From assembly GCA_035578905.1 (NCBI GenBank), contig JAQJVL010000544.1, forward strand, positions 461,403-525,402: a DNA stretch of 64,000 nucleotides. Reading direction: 5' to 3'. The translations under genes and the position numbers were made by a program. The DNA comes from Stictocephala bisonia (Eukaryota > Arthropoda > Insecta > Hemiptera > Membracidae). The notes under the pieces are model-generated. The model saw nothing but the letters and a program-made list of their open reading frames with translations. It did not search any database and was not told the origin of the DNA. Positions 1 to 11,937 of the stretch are shown here, piece by piece (positions within the stretch are counted from its first letter, which is position 1; each line of letters starts with the position of its first letter).

Positions 1-1190
1 CATTTTAACAAACTTCGTATGTAACGAACAGCATTCAGACAGCTCCTTAGAAACATTGTGTAGATGAGGTCATTGTCCTCTACACGTTAAACTTGTGTTG
101 AGTCATTTGCATTAACTTTCTGCCATAACACCACCCTATATTCTGTGTAGGTCTGGTATTTCTTCTCTAAACGTACTGTATAATTTCTTCTTTGCATGAA
201 CAATCTGAGAACTCATAACGCTGCCATTCTGTACAATCCTTCTTCTGCCTGCCTTTACAATGCCTTCTTCTGCCATACTGTACAATCCTTCTTCATCTCA
301 TTTATTGTCACACCACTTGTCAGAGCATTCTGTTGTGTAACAATGCATCACACCACAGCAGTTGTATGTTTATTTTCTTAGTTATTTAGTATACGTTTTA
401 TTTTTCCTTCTATTGTAATTGTGTTATTCTAACTTGTGTATCATGTTGTTGTATTGATATAGTGAAAAGTCTGTGAACTCTTCAGTATAACATCTTTTAA
501 TGGCAATCGAAAAGTTAAGCTTAGGCGCACATCATTGAGCATTAACGAATAAATTTTTCAAGTTTTCTTCTTTAGTAAATTTTAATTGAAAATGAAAGAA
601 AATAAAAACTCTTCAACAAAATAAAAATATTAAACTCTTCTCAAAATACTTTATTTAAAATTAAAAAATTTGTTCAAATAATGGAATAAAATAAAATTAA
701 CTTTTAATGTGTAAAACATTAATAATAGTCAAATATCACAGCAAAACTTCTCACAGGCTTCCTGAGGGAAAATTGCTAAACACCGAACAGCAAAAGGAGG
801 CGGTGAAACAGGCAGAGAAAACTGTTCCTCGAACTATTTATGTGGCTCCCTTCCACAAAAAATTTGCCTCAGAACAAAAAGGATGAGAACCAACCAGAGA
901 GCTTCGAAGGAGGAAGCAAACGTAACAACGTCACCAAAACCTGTAAATTGCAGAAAAATGTCGATCCAACTGGACAGGAAAAGATCTTGTTGTAACAAAT
1001 ATTGGGTATTTTATTTCTAATGGGAAAAATTTACTTTTTTATTTAAGTGGCTAAGATTCTCAATGTTTATGAAAAACTGCAAAATTTAGATTGAAATTTT
1101 GATAGACTTTGAACTATTTTTTATTGAAGTACTTTATCTAATATTTTCATTTTTCTAAAATTAATGTAACAAAACATTATTACAGTATAC
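1..1190. other. AT-rich DNA, no gene recognised
   Basis: No exon or element could be supported here. An imperfect two-copy repeat of about 27 bp containing TGTACAATCCTTCTTC lies around 222-300. The N-terminal half of the BTB domain of the downstream host gene was sought here and not found, so that exon should lie upstream of the window. Confidence 0.5.
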
Positions 1191-1194
1191 TTGT

Positions 1195-2340
1195 ACGTGG
1201 GGTAGAAATACAGCTATCTGCAGAGAGGCTTGCTAAACATTTAAATTTAGTAAATTTTAAGTGTAGTGCTGGTTGGTTGTGGCGTTTTTGTAAGATGTTT
1301 AGTTTTGGAAATCAAAAAGTTTTTGGCGAGTCTCTAAGCACTAATGTAGACAGCATTAAACCTCTTAGGAAGGAGCTTCACAAGATAATTTAAATCTCTC
1401 GTTGGATCAGTGGATTTTTATGGCATTCTCTCCCTAAGAATTCACAGGCATGTAAAAACGAAGATTCTATTCCCGGCAGGAAAATTTCAAAAGACAGATT
1501 TTAGGCACTCATGTGGTGCTAGTGGTACCTGTTGTAGTTGGTAAACCAAAGCAACCTTGAGCTTAAAAATGTATTATATACCGACTCCCTGTTGTGTATT
1601 ATAGCTCCAAATAGTTATGGTTTAACCAGGAGATATTTAGAGATTGGTTTCACCATCAAATCATTCCCGAAGTAACAGGTTTTCAAATTAAACATCTTAA
1701 AATTTCTCTGGAAGATGTAAACCTGTTATTGTTGTTTGAAAATGCTACAGCACATCCGGATGTAGCTACACTTTCTAGGAGCGAAGGTAAAATAATTTGC
1801 ATGACACTATCACCCAACACTACATCCTTAACCCATGGATCAGGGAATAATTGAGGCAACCAAAAGACTTTGCAGAAGAAACTATTTCAATTAAGTATTA
1901 TAAATTATTGAAAAACCTGAGGACATGGAAAACTATTCTAGGGAAGAACGAACCCTACACAACTTAAAAAACTATTCATTGCGGTCTGGAATTTTCAATT
2001 GGGCTCATGCTTGAGAACAAGCTAGTCAATTAAGCCTTGCAAAGGGTTGGAAAAAAACTTCATTTTGATGAAGACATAGACGTTGATTTAGAAAATGTAT
2101 GATCTCAAAATTTCCAAGAATTGTTGCACATGGGAGGAGAAAAAGTTGCAGAAGAAGAAGTTATACAATTGTTAGAAGCAGACAATGAAAATTCTGGATA
2201 TCAAATTTTAAACAAACAAGAAATTGCAAGTAGTGGTATGGAAATTGTAGAGAATAATGATGATAAAGAGGATTTGATGCCAAGAAACCAACAAAAATTG
2301 CTGGATGTTAAAACTGCTTCAGATAATTATAAGTTTTAAA
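1195..2340 (+). pseudogene. Tigger/jerky-like transposase relic
   Basis: Translating through several stops and frameshifts gives a CENP-B/jerky-type transposase. A helix-turn-helix stretch (LSAERLAKHLNL, then GWLWRFCKMF) lies at about 1210-1310. A DDE_1 region follows at about 1740-1850, with ENATAHPDVATLS and a degenerate form of the family's LPPNTTSLxQPMDQG motif, then IIEATKRLCRRNYF. An acidic C-terminal tail is open at 2121-2339. The family (pogo/Tigger) normally cuts and pastes at TA. Terminal repeats were not located, so the boundaries are those of the protein homology. The copy is dead. It lies upstream of the first visible exon of the BTB gene, probably in its preceding intron. Confidence 0.75.
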
Positions 2341-2634
2341 ACAGATTCAAATGACAGTGATATCAGCCTTATTATGAACACTTATGATCTTTGAATTATT
2401 TCTTAATTACAATGATAGAAATATTGTAATTAAGAAATAGCATGAACGGTTCACTCAAAAGACAATGGATGAATTTATGCAAATTATCGATCACAATTAG
2501 TCATTAGCAGTTTCTCATTGTACCATATGTGCTGCATTTTAGACAGGCGTATTTCAATCTTATTTTTTTGTAACTACTTTAAATTCAAAACTTATTATTG
2601 TTCTGTATTTTAAAATTGTAAAACATTGTGATAG

Positions 2635-2833
2635 GTGGTGCTCGCCGCCTGCTCACCTTACTTGCATCACCTGCTGACCTCTGCCAACTGCCCACACCCC
2701 GTCATAGTGTTCAAGGACTACCTGTTCTGGGAATTACAAGTGTTGGTGGCCTTCATGTATTCAGGGGAGGTCAATGTGCCACAGTCTCAACTACCGAGGA
2801 TATTGCGTGTGGCCGAGTCTCTCCAGATAAAAG
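2635..2833 (+). CDS. BTB/POZ transcription-factor gene, BTB exon (partial gene, exon 1 of 6 seen)
   Basis: The exon encodes the C-terminal half of a BTB/POZ dimerisation domain of the insect 'BTB-TTK' type: VVLAACSPYLHHLL, CPHPVIVFKD, then LVAFMYSGEVNVPQSQLP and LRVAESLQIKG. It opens after an AG at 2633-2634 in phase 0, the usual K|VVL junction in this family, and closes at GTATAT (2834) in phase 1. The split Gly codon is completed by the exon at 12854. BTB domains of this kind mediate homo- and heterodimerisation of nuclear regulators such as Broad, Tramtrack, Lola and Mod(mdg4). Joining the six exons found gives 789 nt, or 262 codons plus a stop. The BTB N-terminus is missing and should be upstream of the window. 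The paralogue cannot be named from this piece. Confidence 0.9.
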
Positions 2834-5145
2834 GTATATGAATATTTGTATGTACTTGAAGTGCAGTGGAGGGAATCAGCGAGAGTTGGTTTTAGAAAAA
2901 CTGGTATGTTATCAATATTTAGCGTACATGTAATGGAGGAAATCTTTAATGTAAATAAGAATTCTTGTTTGTTTCCAACATTTGGCTCAAATCACTTCTA
3001 TAATACTAGAAACAGGAATTTACCGGATCTTAAATGACAACTTAAAATTAGATGAAAAAGCCCAAATTATATGGGAGTAAAAATTATTGGTAAATTAAAT
3101 ATATTAAAATTATTTTATATATATTTTCTTATCTAAAACAAGCAACATTCGGACAAAATGTTTTTTGGCCCCAAGGATTTAAAGTTTTTTTTTGGGGGTT
3201 CTCGACCACTAGAAATCGATTGGCACTAGTTTCAACCCTGGGAAAATTCTGATTACTGCCCCAGAGGCTCCTAGATGTCCTGAGTTATCGACTTCTAGCA
3301 GAAAAAAATATCCATCACAGCTGCTGTGATGAGAGGACAACCCGCATCAACAAACAATAGTTAATCTAAAGTATTTTTCCGGTTTTTATTACTTTTGTGT
3401 GGGTTTGTCCTGTTAAGTAGTTTTATTTTTGTATAGTTTTACCGTGTCAAACACTGTTAGTGTGAAGTGTTTCCAAGAATGTCGTTTTTGCATGTGTTGC
3501 TATAGTTACTTAGCATTATTTATTTATTTTCAAATGTACAATTTGTTTTAGCTTCGATAAGTCAAAACTTAACATCAAGGACCAATAATACCTATAAACA
3601 AAACAATATAAAAATATAAATATAAAAAAATATACATAAATATTAAAAACACAAAATTATATTATACTAGAACTTAATGTGACATGAGGATGGCTACTTT
3701 CATCAACAAACCATTTGGTAAATGTTACATAATCATAACTTCAAGTTTATATTGCAGAGGTCTTGCACCAGAATTTATTCTGCAGCGTATGGTAGCACTG
3801 CCTCTCCCCCCCCCTTTAAAGTTGAGGTTGAGCTGCACAGCTGTTAAGTGAAAGTTGTAGTTGTAAACAAGCCTGACTTGTAGATGTGAAGACAAGACAA
3901 CATTAAGCTTGACAATAATGATTAAAAGTCATGCCAATACAAAATAATAATACATTCAAATACATATACTATTTCCTTAGTTCATTTTGTAATATGCGTT
4001 TATCTCCAACACAACTCTCAATGTTTTGGAACTATCTCCTTGTGTTTTTACCTCTAACAACCCAGTGTATTAAACTAATTCATTTTTAAAGATGTTTTCT
4101 CAGTGGTGTAATTAGTTTTCAATGTCTACCAACAGGTTTTCACTCTTCAACAAAGTCATTGTTTGTGGTAATAAGTGTGGTGTACTGTGTATCCAATGTC
4201 AATATCTAGACTACATCTTACTGAATGGGTAATTAGCATAATCTATTAACTCCCATGTAAGTAATACTAACAGTTTAACAATTAATAATTGTTGGGCTAG
4301 ATAATTGAAAGCTTGTATTTGAAACCTAAAACATAACATACTATACAGCAGGTGAGACCTGACCTGACTTAAAGTAGCAACACTACGCCTGAACAAAAAT
4401 CATTGCAAATGGACCATTAGACATATTCCTAAATACTGTAATGACCAATTCACAAAGTTTCAGTTTGTCATTTCCCCATATCAATAGTCCCCAATGATCA
4501 ACATAATACCGGTACACAATATATCGAATACAATATATCCTAGAAAAAATAACTAACATGATAACCATGTATGCTATGCAGCTATGAAAATACATGGCTA
4601 ATTATTATTAATTACCAATATTAATAAATAATATTATTTCTACCTCTATTAGTAATTAACATTGAAATAAGTATTTTACATGGATCCTTACCGTAGAAAC
4701 AAGAGTAATATAATATACTTATAAACAAATAACAAAGAAATAAATAAATATACTTACAAATAGATAACAAAATATAATGACTCTATAGGATAATCAACAA
4801 TAATTATATAATATATATATACATATATAGAACATAACAACAACAAAAACTAAACAATATAACATGATAAACATAAATAAATAACACAGGCACAAATAGG
4901 ATACAGAGACTTGCTTAATGCAACAGAAAATTAATAAATAGCACAAGCACAAATAAATAAGACAAACATGAAATAGGTTTAATTAAGTATAACAGCAAAA
5001 TAAATAAATATTACCTCTGAGAACAAAAGACAATGACATAAGAACAAGAAACACAAGATAGGCCAACTGACTAAGTGCATATACAATTAAATGAAAATTT
5101 ACATTTTGTTGCAAACCAACCAACGGTATACAGATGTTTTAAATC
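2834..5145. other. Intronic AT-rich DNA
   Basis: First part of the roughly 10-kb intron 1. No coding potential was recognised. The stretch 4600-5100 is simple AT-rich DNA with TA runs around 4800-4830 and could be the 3' untranslated tail of the minus-strand LINE fragment beginning at 5150. A short C-run (3805-3814) and T/G-rich text near 3190 are the only compositional breaks. Confidence 0.5.
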
Positions 5146-5149
5146 TTTT

Positions 5150-5795
5150 GTAGTTTTTTCTTTTTATATGTTGTCTGGCAGTTTGTTACATAATTTAGGA
5201 ACAGTATAATCAGGGTCTCTCTCAGCAAAAATAGTTCTTACAGCAACTTGTTTAAGCTGTTCCCTCTTTCTGATGTTAACATCTAGATATTTGTCATTAA
5301 TAATTTTATATGAGCTCTCACCAAAGTGGCTAATTAATATGTTATAGTTATAGTAATTGTTAGAAGACAGCGTTCTTGCTAAATAATTCTTCTTTAGTTA
5401 ATAATTCCTCATTAATCCTCTTAAGCATTTTTCTTGAATATTTTCAATTTCATTCAGATGACATCTTGTGCCAGTTCCATACAATATGACTCCAAACCTA
5501 ATCTGAGATTCAACTAAGGCCTTATAAATTTGTATCTTGTGATAAACATCGAATATATTCTTAAGCTTATAAATGTTCAATTTCTTTTTTAACTTAAATT
5601 TGTATTCTTTCCATGATAATCCTGAATTTATTGTCACTCCTAAACAATCAAAATGTGAAACCAGCTTTACTATTGCATAATTACACTGTATATTAGGTAA
5701 TGTATCTGGATTGGCATGTAAGCAAGAACAACTGTGACATTTTATAATTGCATCCCTCTCAACAAATTTATTTCTAAGGCACATTCTCATTATAA
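5150..5795 (-). pseudogene. Non-LTR retrotransposon fragment, end of ORF2
   Basis: Read on the minus strand, 5790-5398 encodes the region after the RT fingers and palm of jockey/CR1-like LINEs: FDCLGVTINSGLSWKEY, YKALVESQIRFGVILYGTG, then IENIQEKCLRGLMRNY. Translation continues across a stop to about 5160, where VRTIFAERDPDYTVPKLCNKLPD is the typical C-terminal segment. Endonuclease and RT catalytic motifs are absent, so the copy is 5' truncated at about 5800. It is not coding as it stands. Confidence 0.7.
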
Positions 5796-6196
5796 CAGTT
5801 TATCACCAGTCCTTTATCATGGGCCAATTTAAAACTGCTGTAAAATCAGTTTGCAATCTTTTTTCTGCTTCTTTAAATGTTTCATGTGATACAATAAAAA
5901 CTATTGAAAATCTAGAAATGAAACGTGGAAGACCTCTAAAACGAAATTTTATTAATAACCTACTGCGAAGAGCAACAGTGAACGATCCCCAGAATTCTCT
6001 GGGAGATATGGATGCTACCTCTTCAGTTTGCAAAATTCAACTGAGTGAAGGTCGGTCTCCCGGTACTATATATATATATATAAAAATTGAAGAAATTTAT
6101 ATAAAATTCAGAAAAGCACAAAAAACCTTGATGGACTTAGAATTTTATTCTCTGAATGAATTAAAAAAAAGATAAGTAATTATTTTACAACTTAGA

Positions 6197-6230
6197 AGAT
6201 ATAAAATGTTAAATAAAACATTTTATATCT
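6197..6230. repeat. Perfect 14-bp hairpin
   Basis: AGATATAAAATGTT at 6197-6210 is followed, after a 6-base loop, by its exact reverse complement at 6217-6230. It is AT-rich, so its meaning is uncertain; it may be the remains of a small fold-back element. Confidence 0.6.
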
Positions 6231-6353
6231 TATTTATTTGTACATGTGTATAAAATGCACGAAGATTCCACACAAAAAAATAAATAATTTTTTAATAAGC
6301 ATAATACATGTTGGTACATATATAGCATAGTGTAACACAACTCAAATATACTG

Positions 6354-6600
6354 TACTACAATATATCCATAAGTACAAAGTGCATAGATATTATTCTTTT
6401 GTGAATACCTCTGGTCTGAGGAAGATAAACGTGGTTTGCCAAAATCAATCACCATAGTATTTGTGCTTTTTGTACTTATATTGTAGTATATTTGTGCATT
6501 TTTAACTTATATTGTAATATATTTGTGCATTTTTACTTGTACTGTAGTACAACATATTTTTGTGCATGTTGTGTTTGTATTGTAATATACTTTTTTTGTG
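6354..6600. repeat. Diverged fold-back followed by tandem repeats
   Basis: TACTACAATATA...AAGTACAAA (6354-6380) recurs inverted at about 6465-6490. The right arm then repeats imperfectly in tandem (TTGTAGTATATTTGTGCAT-like units of about 35 bp) to about 6600. Between the arms is CTGAGGAAGATAAACG. It resembles in layout, though weakly in sequence, the fold-back insertions at 30.4-33.2 kb. Confidence 0.5.
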
Positions 6601-6875
6601 CAACGTTTACTTGTGCTGTTAAAAAAGAAAAGAGTGAAATTCATGATAGTTATCATTAGTTATAATTACTTTCATGTGATTGTGACTCCATTCTTCTATA
6701 TTATACATAGATGGATAAAGATATTATTAATGCTTTTTTTTTTTTAGTTTGCAATAAGTTTTTACCTGGTACAGTATAGTAATTAAATTTATAAGACTTA
6801 AAAATTAAGTAGAATGACTAAAATGTGACAAACGTGTTACATTCTGAAACAGGATAAGATTAAAACCTATAATTT

Positions 6876-7518
6876 AACACGCGAGAACACGCACCCGTTA
6901 GCAAATTGCCGCACCAATAGAAATGCGGGCAGATCTTTGGGGCTACTGAGCGATTTGGGGTATGCGGCCAGCTCATCCCTCCTTGCCCCTCCTCACGGAC
7001 CATTGGAGTGAGTAATTCAAAGTGTTTGTGTGTCGTGCAGTGAATCGTGAGCAATTTGCTAACGTGCGTGCTTTCACGTTCTAATGACAAAACATTTCGT
7101 ATTACTTTTGTACTTATGTAAAATAAATGTTTTTTACTTGTGAAATATTGAATTATAGTTTTTTTTTACCCGCAAACCTTTTCCCAATAAAAGTGGCAGT
7201 TTGCTAACTGGGCGTTCTACCGCGTTATTTTTGAGATTTTTCAAAGCACGGCAGTTTGCTAACGGTGCGTGTCCTCATGATGGTATTGAGTTATGCCATT
7301 TGCAAACGATTTGAATTCAATTTTTCTTTCAACTAATATCATAGATATATATGAAAGCTACACCTTAAAAAACTCAAAAGGAACCAAATATTTTTCAAAA
7401 AAATTTTCACAAAAATAAATATGTAAACCAAGGCATTAGGGTAACCTAAATGCTGTGTAAGCAATTTGCCGTCGCGCGTGCTGAGACGTCACAAAAGGGG
7501 TGCGTGTGCTCGCGTGTT
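6876..7518. mobile_element. Non-autonomous DNA transposon (MITE) with repeated subterminal motif
   Basis: The ends are inverted repeats, AACACGCGAGaACACGCACCC on the left and its complement on the right, flanked by AATTT on both sides (6871-6875 and 7519-7523), a probable 5-bp target duplication. Inside, a motif GCARTTTGCTAAC followed by a GTGCGTG-like word recurs in both orientations (near 6898, 7049, 7195, 7251, 7466). There is no coding frame. The superfamily is not settled by the TIR. The GC-rich motif array contrasts with the AT-rich surroundings. Confidence 0.75.
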
Positions 7519-7824
7519 AATTTCAGTGATTAAATTATAAAAACATTGCTAACTGAGCCAGAGTTAAGCGTAAGTGTAGTTATGTGAAATATTATTCTGT
7601 AAGGTCTCTTGTTCATAGTGTATATCTCCACATAGTTATCTGAGCCAAAGCCTACATAACAGCTGTTCATGTTTGTCAGAACCGGCCAGGCAAATATCCG
7701 CAGTTGAAATCTCCATCATTACAGTTTTTATTCTAAAAAGTCTAAAACATTGAAATGTTAATCGTTTCCTTATCTTTACTGGAAGCTGTGCATTTGCCAA
7801 AGAGCCAATTCAAGGCAATTTTAA

Positions 7825-8665
7825 CCCTCTCCCGTTTAAATTCCCGCCACGCGACCATGACGCTGCTGGGCAGTATTATTTCTGGCCGTCCCACCACTTG
7901 GATCACGTTTCCGTAATTGTGTTTTTTAAAACGTAGTTTTGAACATAAATAGTACATATTATATATCATTTTAAAGCTTATTTAACGTTATGAATTAATT
8001 TCTGAATACACAACATAGTTAAATTTAATTATTATACATAGGCCTAATTTTTAGTTTTATTATATTTTTTAGACAATATTGTTTTTATGATATCAGCAAA
8101 TATATACAAATGTAAAATAATTCTAAATATTTAAAATAAATGATTAATTATAAACAAGAAACATACCAGTCATTGTGATATTTCCACACCTCTTTTCTTG
8201 ATGGTATTCTAAAAAACAATTGGTTTTGCAAAGTGGAATGTCACATTTGTTATATCCCCAAACAGTCAATCAATCACAAACAATCACTGTATTTTGGCGG
8301 TAAACAAACAAGCTAGTACTGTACATATGTACAATAATATTATTTAGTTTCTTATTTAGTCAGCTGGCGTTGATGTATAGTTCTATTCCAGTGTGCCCGT
8401 AAGGTAGCAGCACTAAACAGAGGGAAATATATTTTACTGCATTTAGCTGCAGATTCATAAAAATAATGTTTCTCAGAGAGCAGTAAATTATTGTTTAGGT
8501 AGAATAGAAAATCAATTCTACATATAGACAGTACCGCAAAAGTTTCTTTGAGGCGATAACAGATCGCGCAAGCATCTGTAATTCGAGTGAAGGCGTTTGG
8601 AGGCGGTCCGTCAGTAGCACCACGCCAATCGAGGAGGCGCTTCGAGGCGGATTGACGGGAGAGGG
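7825..8665. mobile_element. piggyBac-type MITE
   Basis: A perfect 11-bp terminal inverted repeat CCCTCTCCCGT begins at 7825 and its complement ends at 8665. Both ends are flanked by TTAA (7821-7824, 8666-8669). TTAA duplication with termini starting CCC is the hallmark of piggyBac elements. The 841-bp interior has no transposase frame. GC-rich subterminal text with AGGCGCTTCGAGGCGG-like words sits near the right end. Confidence 0.85.
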
Positions 8666-8669
8666 TTAA

Positions 8670-9159
8670 GTTTCAGATTTAAATTAAAACAGTATGATGG
8701 TTCAGAGGTAATCAGAATCCAGTTGGCTCCTTTTTAGCATGATTATCTGCTTTTCTTTAACCATCTCTATGTGACCTTGAGCCAGAACAGTTGCTTAAGG
8801 CATTTCATTTGGCAGTTGTGAACATGTTTTAAAACTTTATTGCTGCATTATGATGACATTTTTCTCACAGCAAATAGTCCTTCAATTTCACTGTATAATT
8901 AACATACATATTCTGATTTGAATTACAACTTATTAATAGTCCTAAATATGTTATATTGTTATTATTATGGGAACCTCTTTTTTTTCATTTTCAATGTCTA
9001 AACAGGCTTATTTTCTATTTAGTTATGTTCTGGACTGTATGTATGTTTGTATATTTTAAATTGGAACTTAAATAATGAGATTTTAATAGTTATAAAACCA
9101 TAAGAATGTAAAAAGCTGTTCTGCATTTTTATTATTTTTAACTTCACCTGTCAAATTTA
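8670..9159. other. Intronic AT-rich DNA
   Basis: No gene, element end or repeat was recognised. Confidence 0.5.
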
Positions 9160-9300
9160 TGGGTCGCAGGCCTGTGCATGATAGTTGTTCCCCGAGTAAA
9201 GTACTGAACATCAGCTGAGATTGTGATTAGAATTTTGGGACCTTGGACTGTGCAGTTTGAGTTTGAAGCCTTAGCCACTAAGCCACCACACCGTCAACTG
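9160..9300 (-). mobile_element. tRNA-derived SINE relic
   Basis: Read on the minus strand from about 9293, the sequence has GTGGCTTAGTGGCTAAGG, a good RNA polymerase III A box (TGGCTTAGTGG). A poor B-box-like stretch lies about 40 nt downstream. The body then runs to about 9160. It is diverged and lacks a visible tail. Confidence 0.45.
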
Positions 9301-10307
9301 TATAATTCAATCTTTGTAATTGATCTTGTAACTTATGGGATATTTTTAAATTACAAACATTGGTATATTAAACCAAGTTCTTATGGTTGAAAATTCCAAT
9401 CAAACATTGACTGTCTCTTATACCAGGTTTTATATAATTTTGTCTATACTTGCCATCAGTTAATTGTGACTTTTTATAGTATATTTGTAGTACTGTCACA
9501 ATAATATTGACACCAACCCAATTTTTGATAAAATTCTAAACATTCAAAATCATTATTAAAAAATCAACAACTTATCCCTGTTCATAAATATTATTTACAA
9601 AAACCACATGTTTTACAATTTTATTTGTTTAATTATTATCTATTTGATTTAATTTTTATTTATACACTTGAAAATGACTTTAAAGTCGAAACATGTTTTG
9701 AATATAATTCAAATAAAAATGTCACTGAGAGTATTCAGCTTGGACTTAATTGAATCCCAATACTACTCTATATATTGTAAATAGTTAGCTTTACATATTG
9801 TAAACAGAAACTGTTTTAAACCTGCCACTGGAATTAATGGTGATGGGGAATGTTTTTTTTAATTAATTCATTGGTTTTTAATACTAATAAAATAGATTTA
9901 TAGGTCCAAAATTTAAGCCTTTTGAGAAATTATTAAAGTCAAGCTTTTCTTACACAAAGTTATTTAGAAACTGCCATAACCACCTGGTTCGAAGAAGCGC
10001 GCCAATTGTTAGAACGCAACAATGTTGCATTCAGTTTCACCTGCCGGGCAGCCAGGGAAGGCTGCGATTACACAGTCCAGTGCACATGACACCTTAAAGA
10101 TTAATAAAGTGACATAAAATCAATCAGTATTCATACTATAAAAATAAATATATATATTCGACCTACAGACATCAGACACCGAAACCACTGTTTGTCTCAA
10201 GTTCGTATCCCTTATCAATGTCGAGAAAAAATTACTTTAGGAAATTGATAACAGAATTTTTTAATGCCACTGGACAATTCTGAAACATTGTATATTTTTT
10301 TGTATAT
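9301..10307. other. Intronic DNA with one hairpin of the hammerhead-like group
   Basis: No gene seen. At 9667-9692 the sequence CTTGAAAATGAC-TTTAAA-GTCGAAAC has a 4-bp stem and GAAAC tail like the motif in the fold-back insertions at 30.4 and 32.7 kb, but with a degenerate first box. No inverted arms were found around it. Confidence 0.4.
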
Positions 10308-10520
10308 ACAGTACCACTGTATGTGTATGGATGAACGGTTGGGTTAATACCCCTGTACGTGTATGAGTGGGCGGGTGGGTCAATACCCCTGAATGTGTAT
10401 GGGTGAACAAGTGGTCATTACCACTGTACGTGTATGGGTGGTTCAATACCACTGTACATGTATAGATGGGCGGGTGGGTCATTACCACTGTACGTGTATG
10501 GGTGAGTGGGTGGGTAATTT
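10308..10520 (+). repeat. Minisatellite, about six units of 34-36 bp
   Basis: Imperfect units of the type AATACCACTGTACGTGTATGGGTGGGCGGGTGGGTC start near 10312, 10344, 10381, 10416, 10444 and 10480. The same unit occurs at 15370-15487 (inverted orientation, about three units) and at 30296-30332 (one unit), so it is dispersed. The open frames across it on both strands are by-products of the repeat. Confidence 0.9.
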
Positions 10521-10614
10521 TGGTTTTAATTTTGGCTGGGGCCTGTCGGCCGCGTCGCCTGGAATTGGATGCCTGTAGGTCGTCTGGACCAATAAACATT
10601 ATTATGCTGTGGGT

Positions 10615-11937
10615 TGTGAGGTCGTTTCGTCAGGGTCGACTATTTTAGTTGCTAATGCCGTTTATTTCCCCTTAACAAAACGCCTTTCGACTTTATTCGC
10701 CGGATGCCTCAGGGAGGTAATTCCAGGATTCGATAAACGAGTCTAAACGTGCCGGATTCACTTCGAACGAATTGGACTCAGCGAATGCCTAGGTGAATAA
10801 TTCACCCTCACAGGCCTCTCATCATCGTCCACCCTAAGCTACCTAAAATCTTTTCCCGGTTCGAGTCGTTTCGCCTCGTTGCTCCCTTAAATCGGCGTTG
10901 AAACGTAATTAGCCCTCAGTGCTATAACGCAGAGTGGAGCTACTTAATTCACGCTTATCGGCAAATAAAACGGTTTAAGCCCACCGTGCTATAACGCAGA
11001 GCGGAGCTTTTTAAAAGTTAAGTTTAGCCCACAGTGCTATAACGCAGAGCGGAGCTATTTATTTTCGATAATTTATAAGTAAAGCGGTTTAAGCCCACAG
11101 TGCTATAACGCAGAGCGGAGCTTTTAAAATTTAAGTTTAGCCCACAGTGCTATAACGCAGAGCGGAGCTATTTGATTTACGATAATCGGCAAATAAAATG
11201 GTTTAAGCCCACAGTGCTATAACGCAGAGGGGAGCTTTCTAAAAGTTAAGTTTAGCCCACAGTGCTATAACGCAGAGCGGAGCTATTTAATTTACGATAA
11301 TAAAACGGTTTAAGCCCACAGTGCTATAACGCAGAGCGGAGCTTTTAAAAGTTAAGTTTAGCCCACAGTGCTATAACGCAGAGCGGAGCTATTTAATTTA
11401 CGATCTAAACTAAAATAACTTGGCTACCCTAGCCTGAAATAATAATTATGCTACTAGATCAAACTATGATCTAAAATTAAATAAATGTCCAAAATTAACG
11501 AAGGGAGGGAAAATAAACTCCTTTGCCGAGCTGCGGCACTAGAAACGAAAAGTATCTTATACAAAGGGGCTTGATCAAATCCACTCTTTAACTGATTTGG
11601 TCGTAGTCAAATAAGCCTTACCGCAGTTGTATTTCGTATCGCTGTGTAACGTCGGCGTATGTCTTTCCCTTCTCGCAGTCTCAGTCGCACTGACGAGTGC
11701 CTCCGAGAACCGGTATTTATTGTACTCCCCCACCCCTCGGTCGACAAAGAAACTAGGTCAGCTGCAGTGGTCTGTTGGCCTTGAACCACTGTCACCGTCG
11801 CTCTGACCTACTTACCGCGTAGGAGTGGGGAGGGGGAGGGACCAGCTGGCCAGTGTCCCTATATGAAACCCAATATATTACTTATTTAACGGAATATAAA
11901 AAAAACTTTTACCCCCTAAAATAAATGAACCGTTACA
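10615..11937 (-). mobile_element. Solo LTR, copy 1
   Basis: On the minus strand the unit starts TGTAACGG and ends CCTCACA, the TG...CA of a retroviral-type LTR, with GGGT on both sides (10611-10614, 11938-11941) as a 4-bp target duplication. No internal region accompanies it, so it is a solo LTR left by recombination. It is homologous over its length to the LTR at 20675-27149. It contains the promoter described there and the GCTCCGCTCTGCGTT minisatellite. The family (Ty3/gypsy or BEL-like) cannot be set without an internal region. Confidence 0.85.
10912..11390 (-). repeat. Minisatellite inside solo LTR copy 1, about nine cores
   Basis: A core of about 30 bp (minus strand GCTCCGCTCTGCGTTATAGC then ACTGTGGGCT) recurs about nine times. 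Cores are separated alternately by a short AT spacer (AAACTTAAATTTTAAAA-like) and a longer one (TTAAACCGTTTTATTTGCCG-like). The matching array in LTR copy 2 has about nineteen cores. Confidence 0.9.

Noticed and set aside
5819..6175. 118-codon frame next to the LINE fragment
   Set aside because: No recognisable domain, ends in TA-repeat text, and the opposite strand is equally open. Kept only as a possible element remnant.
10261..10648. Open frames across the minisatellite on both strands
   Set aside because: Repetitive HTHT/VGGW-like peptides are by-products of the 35-bp units.
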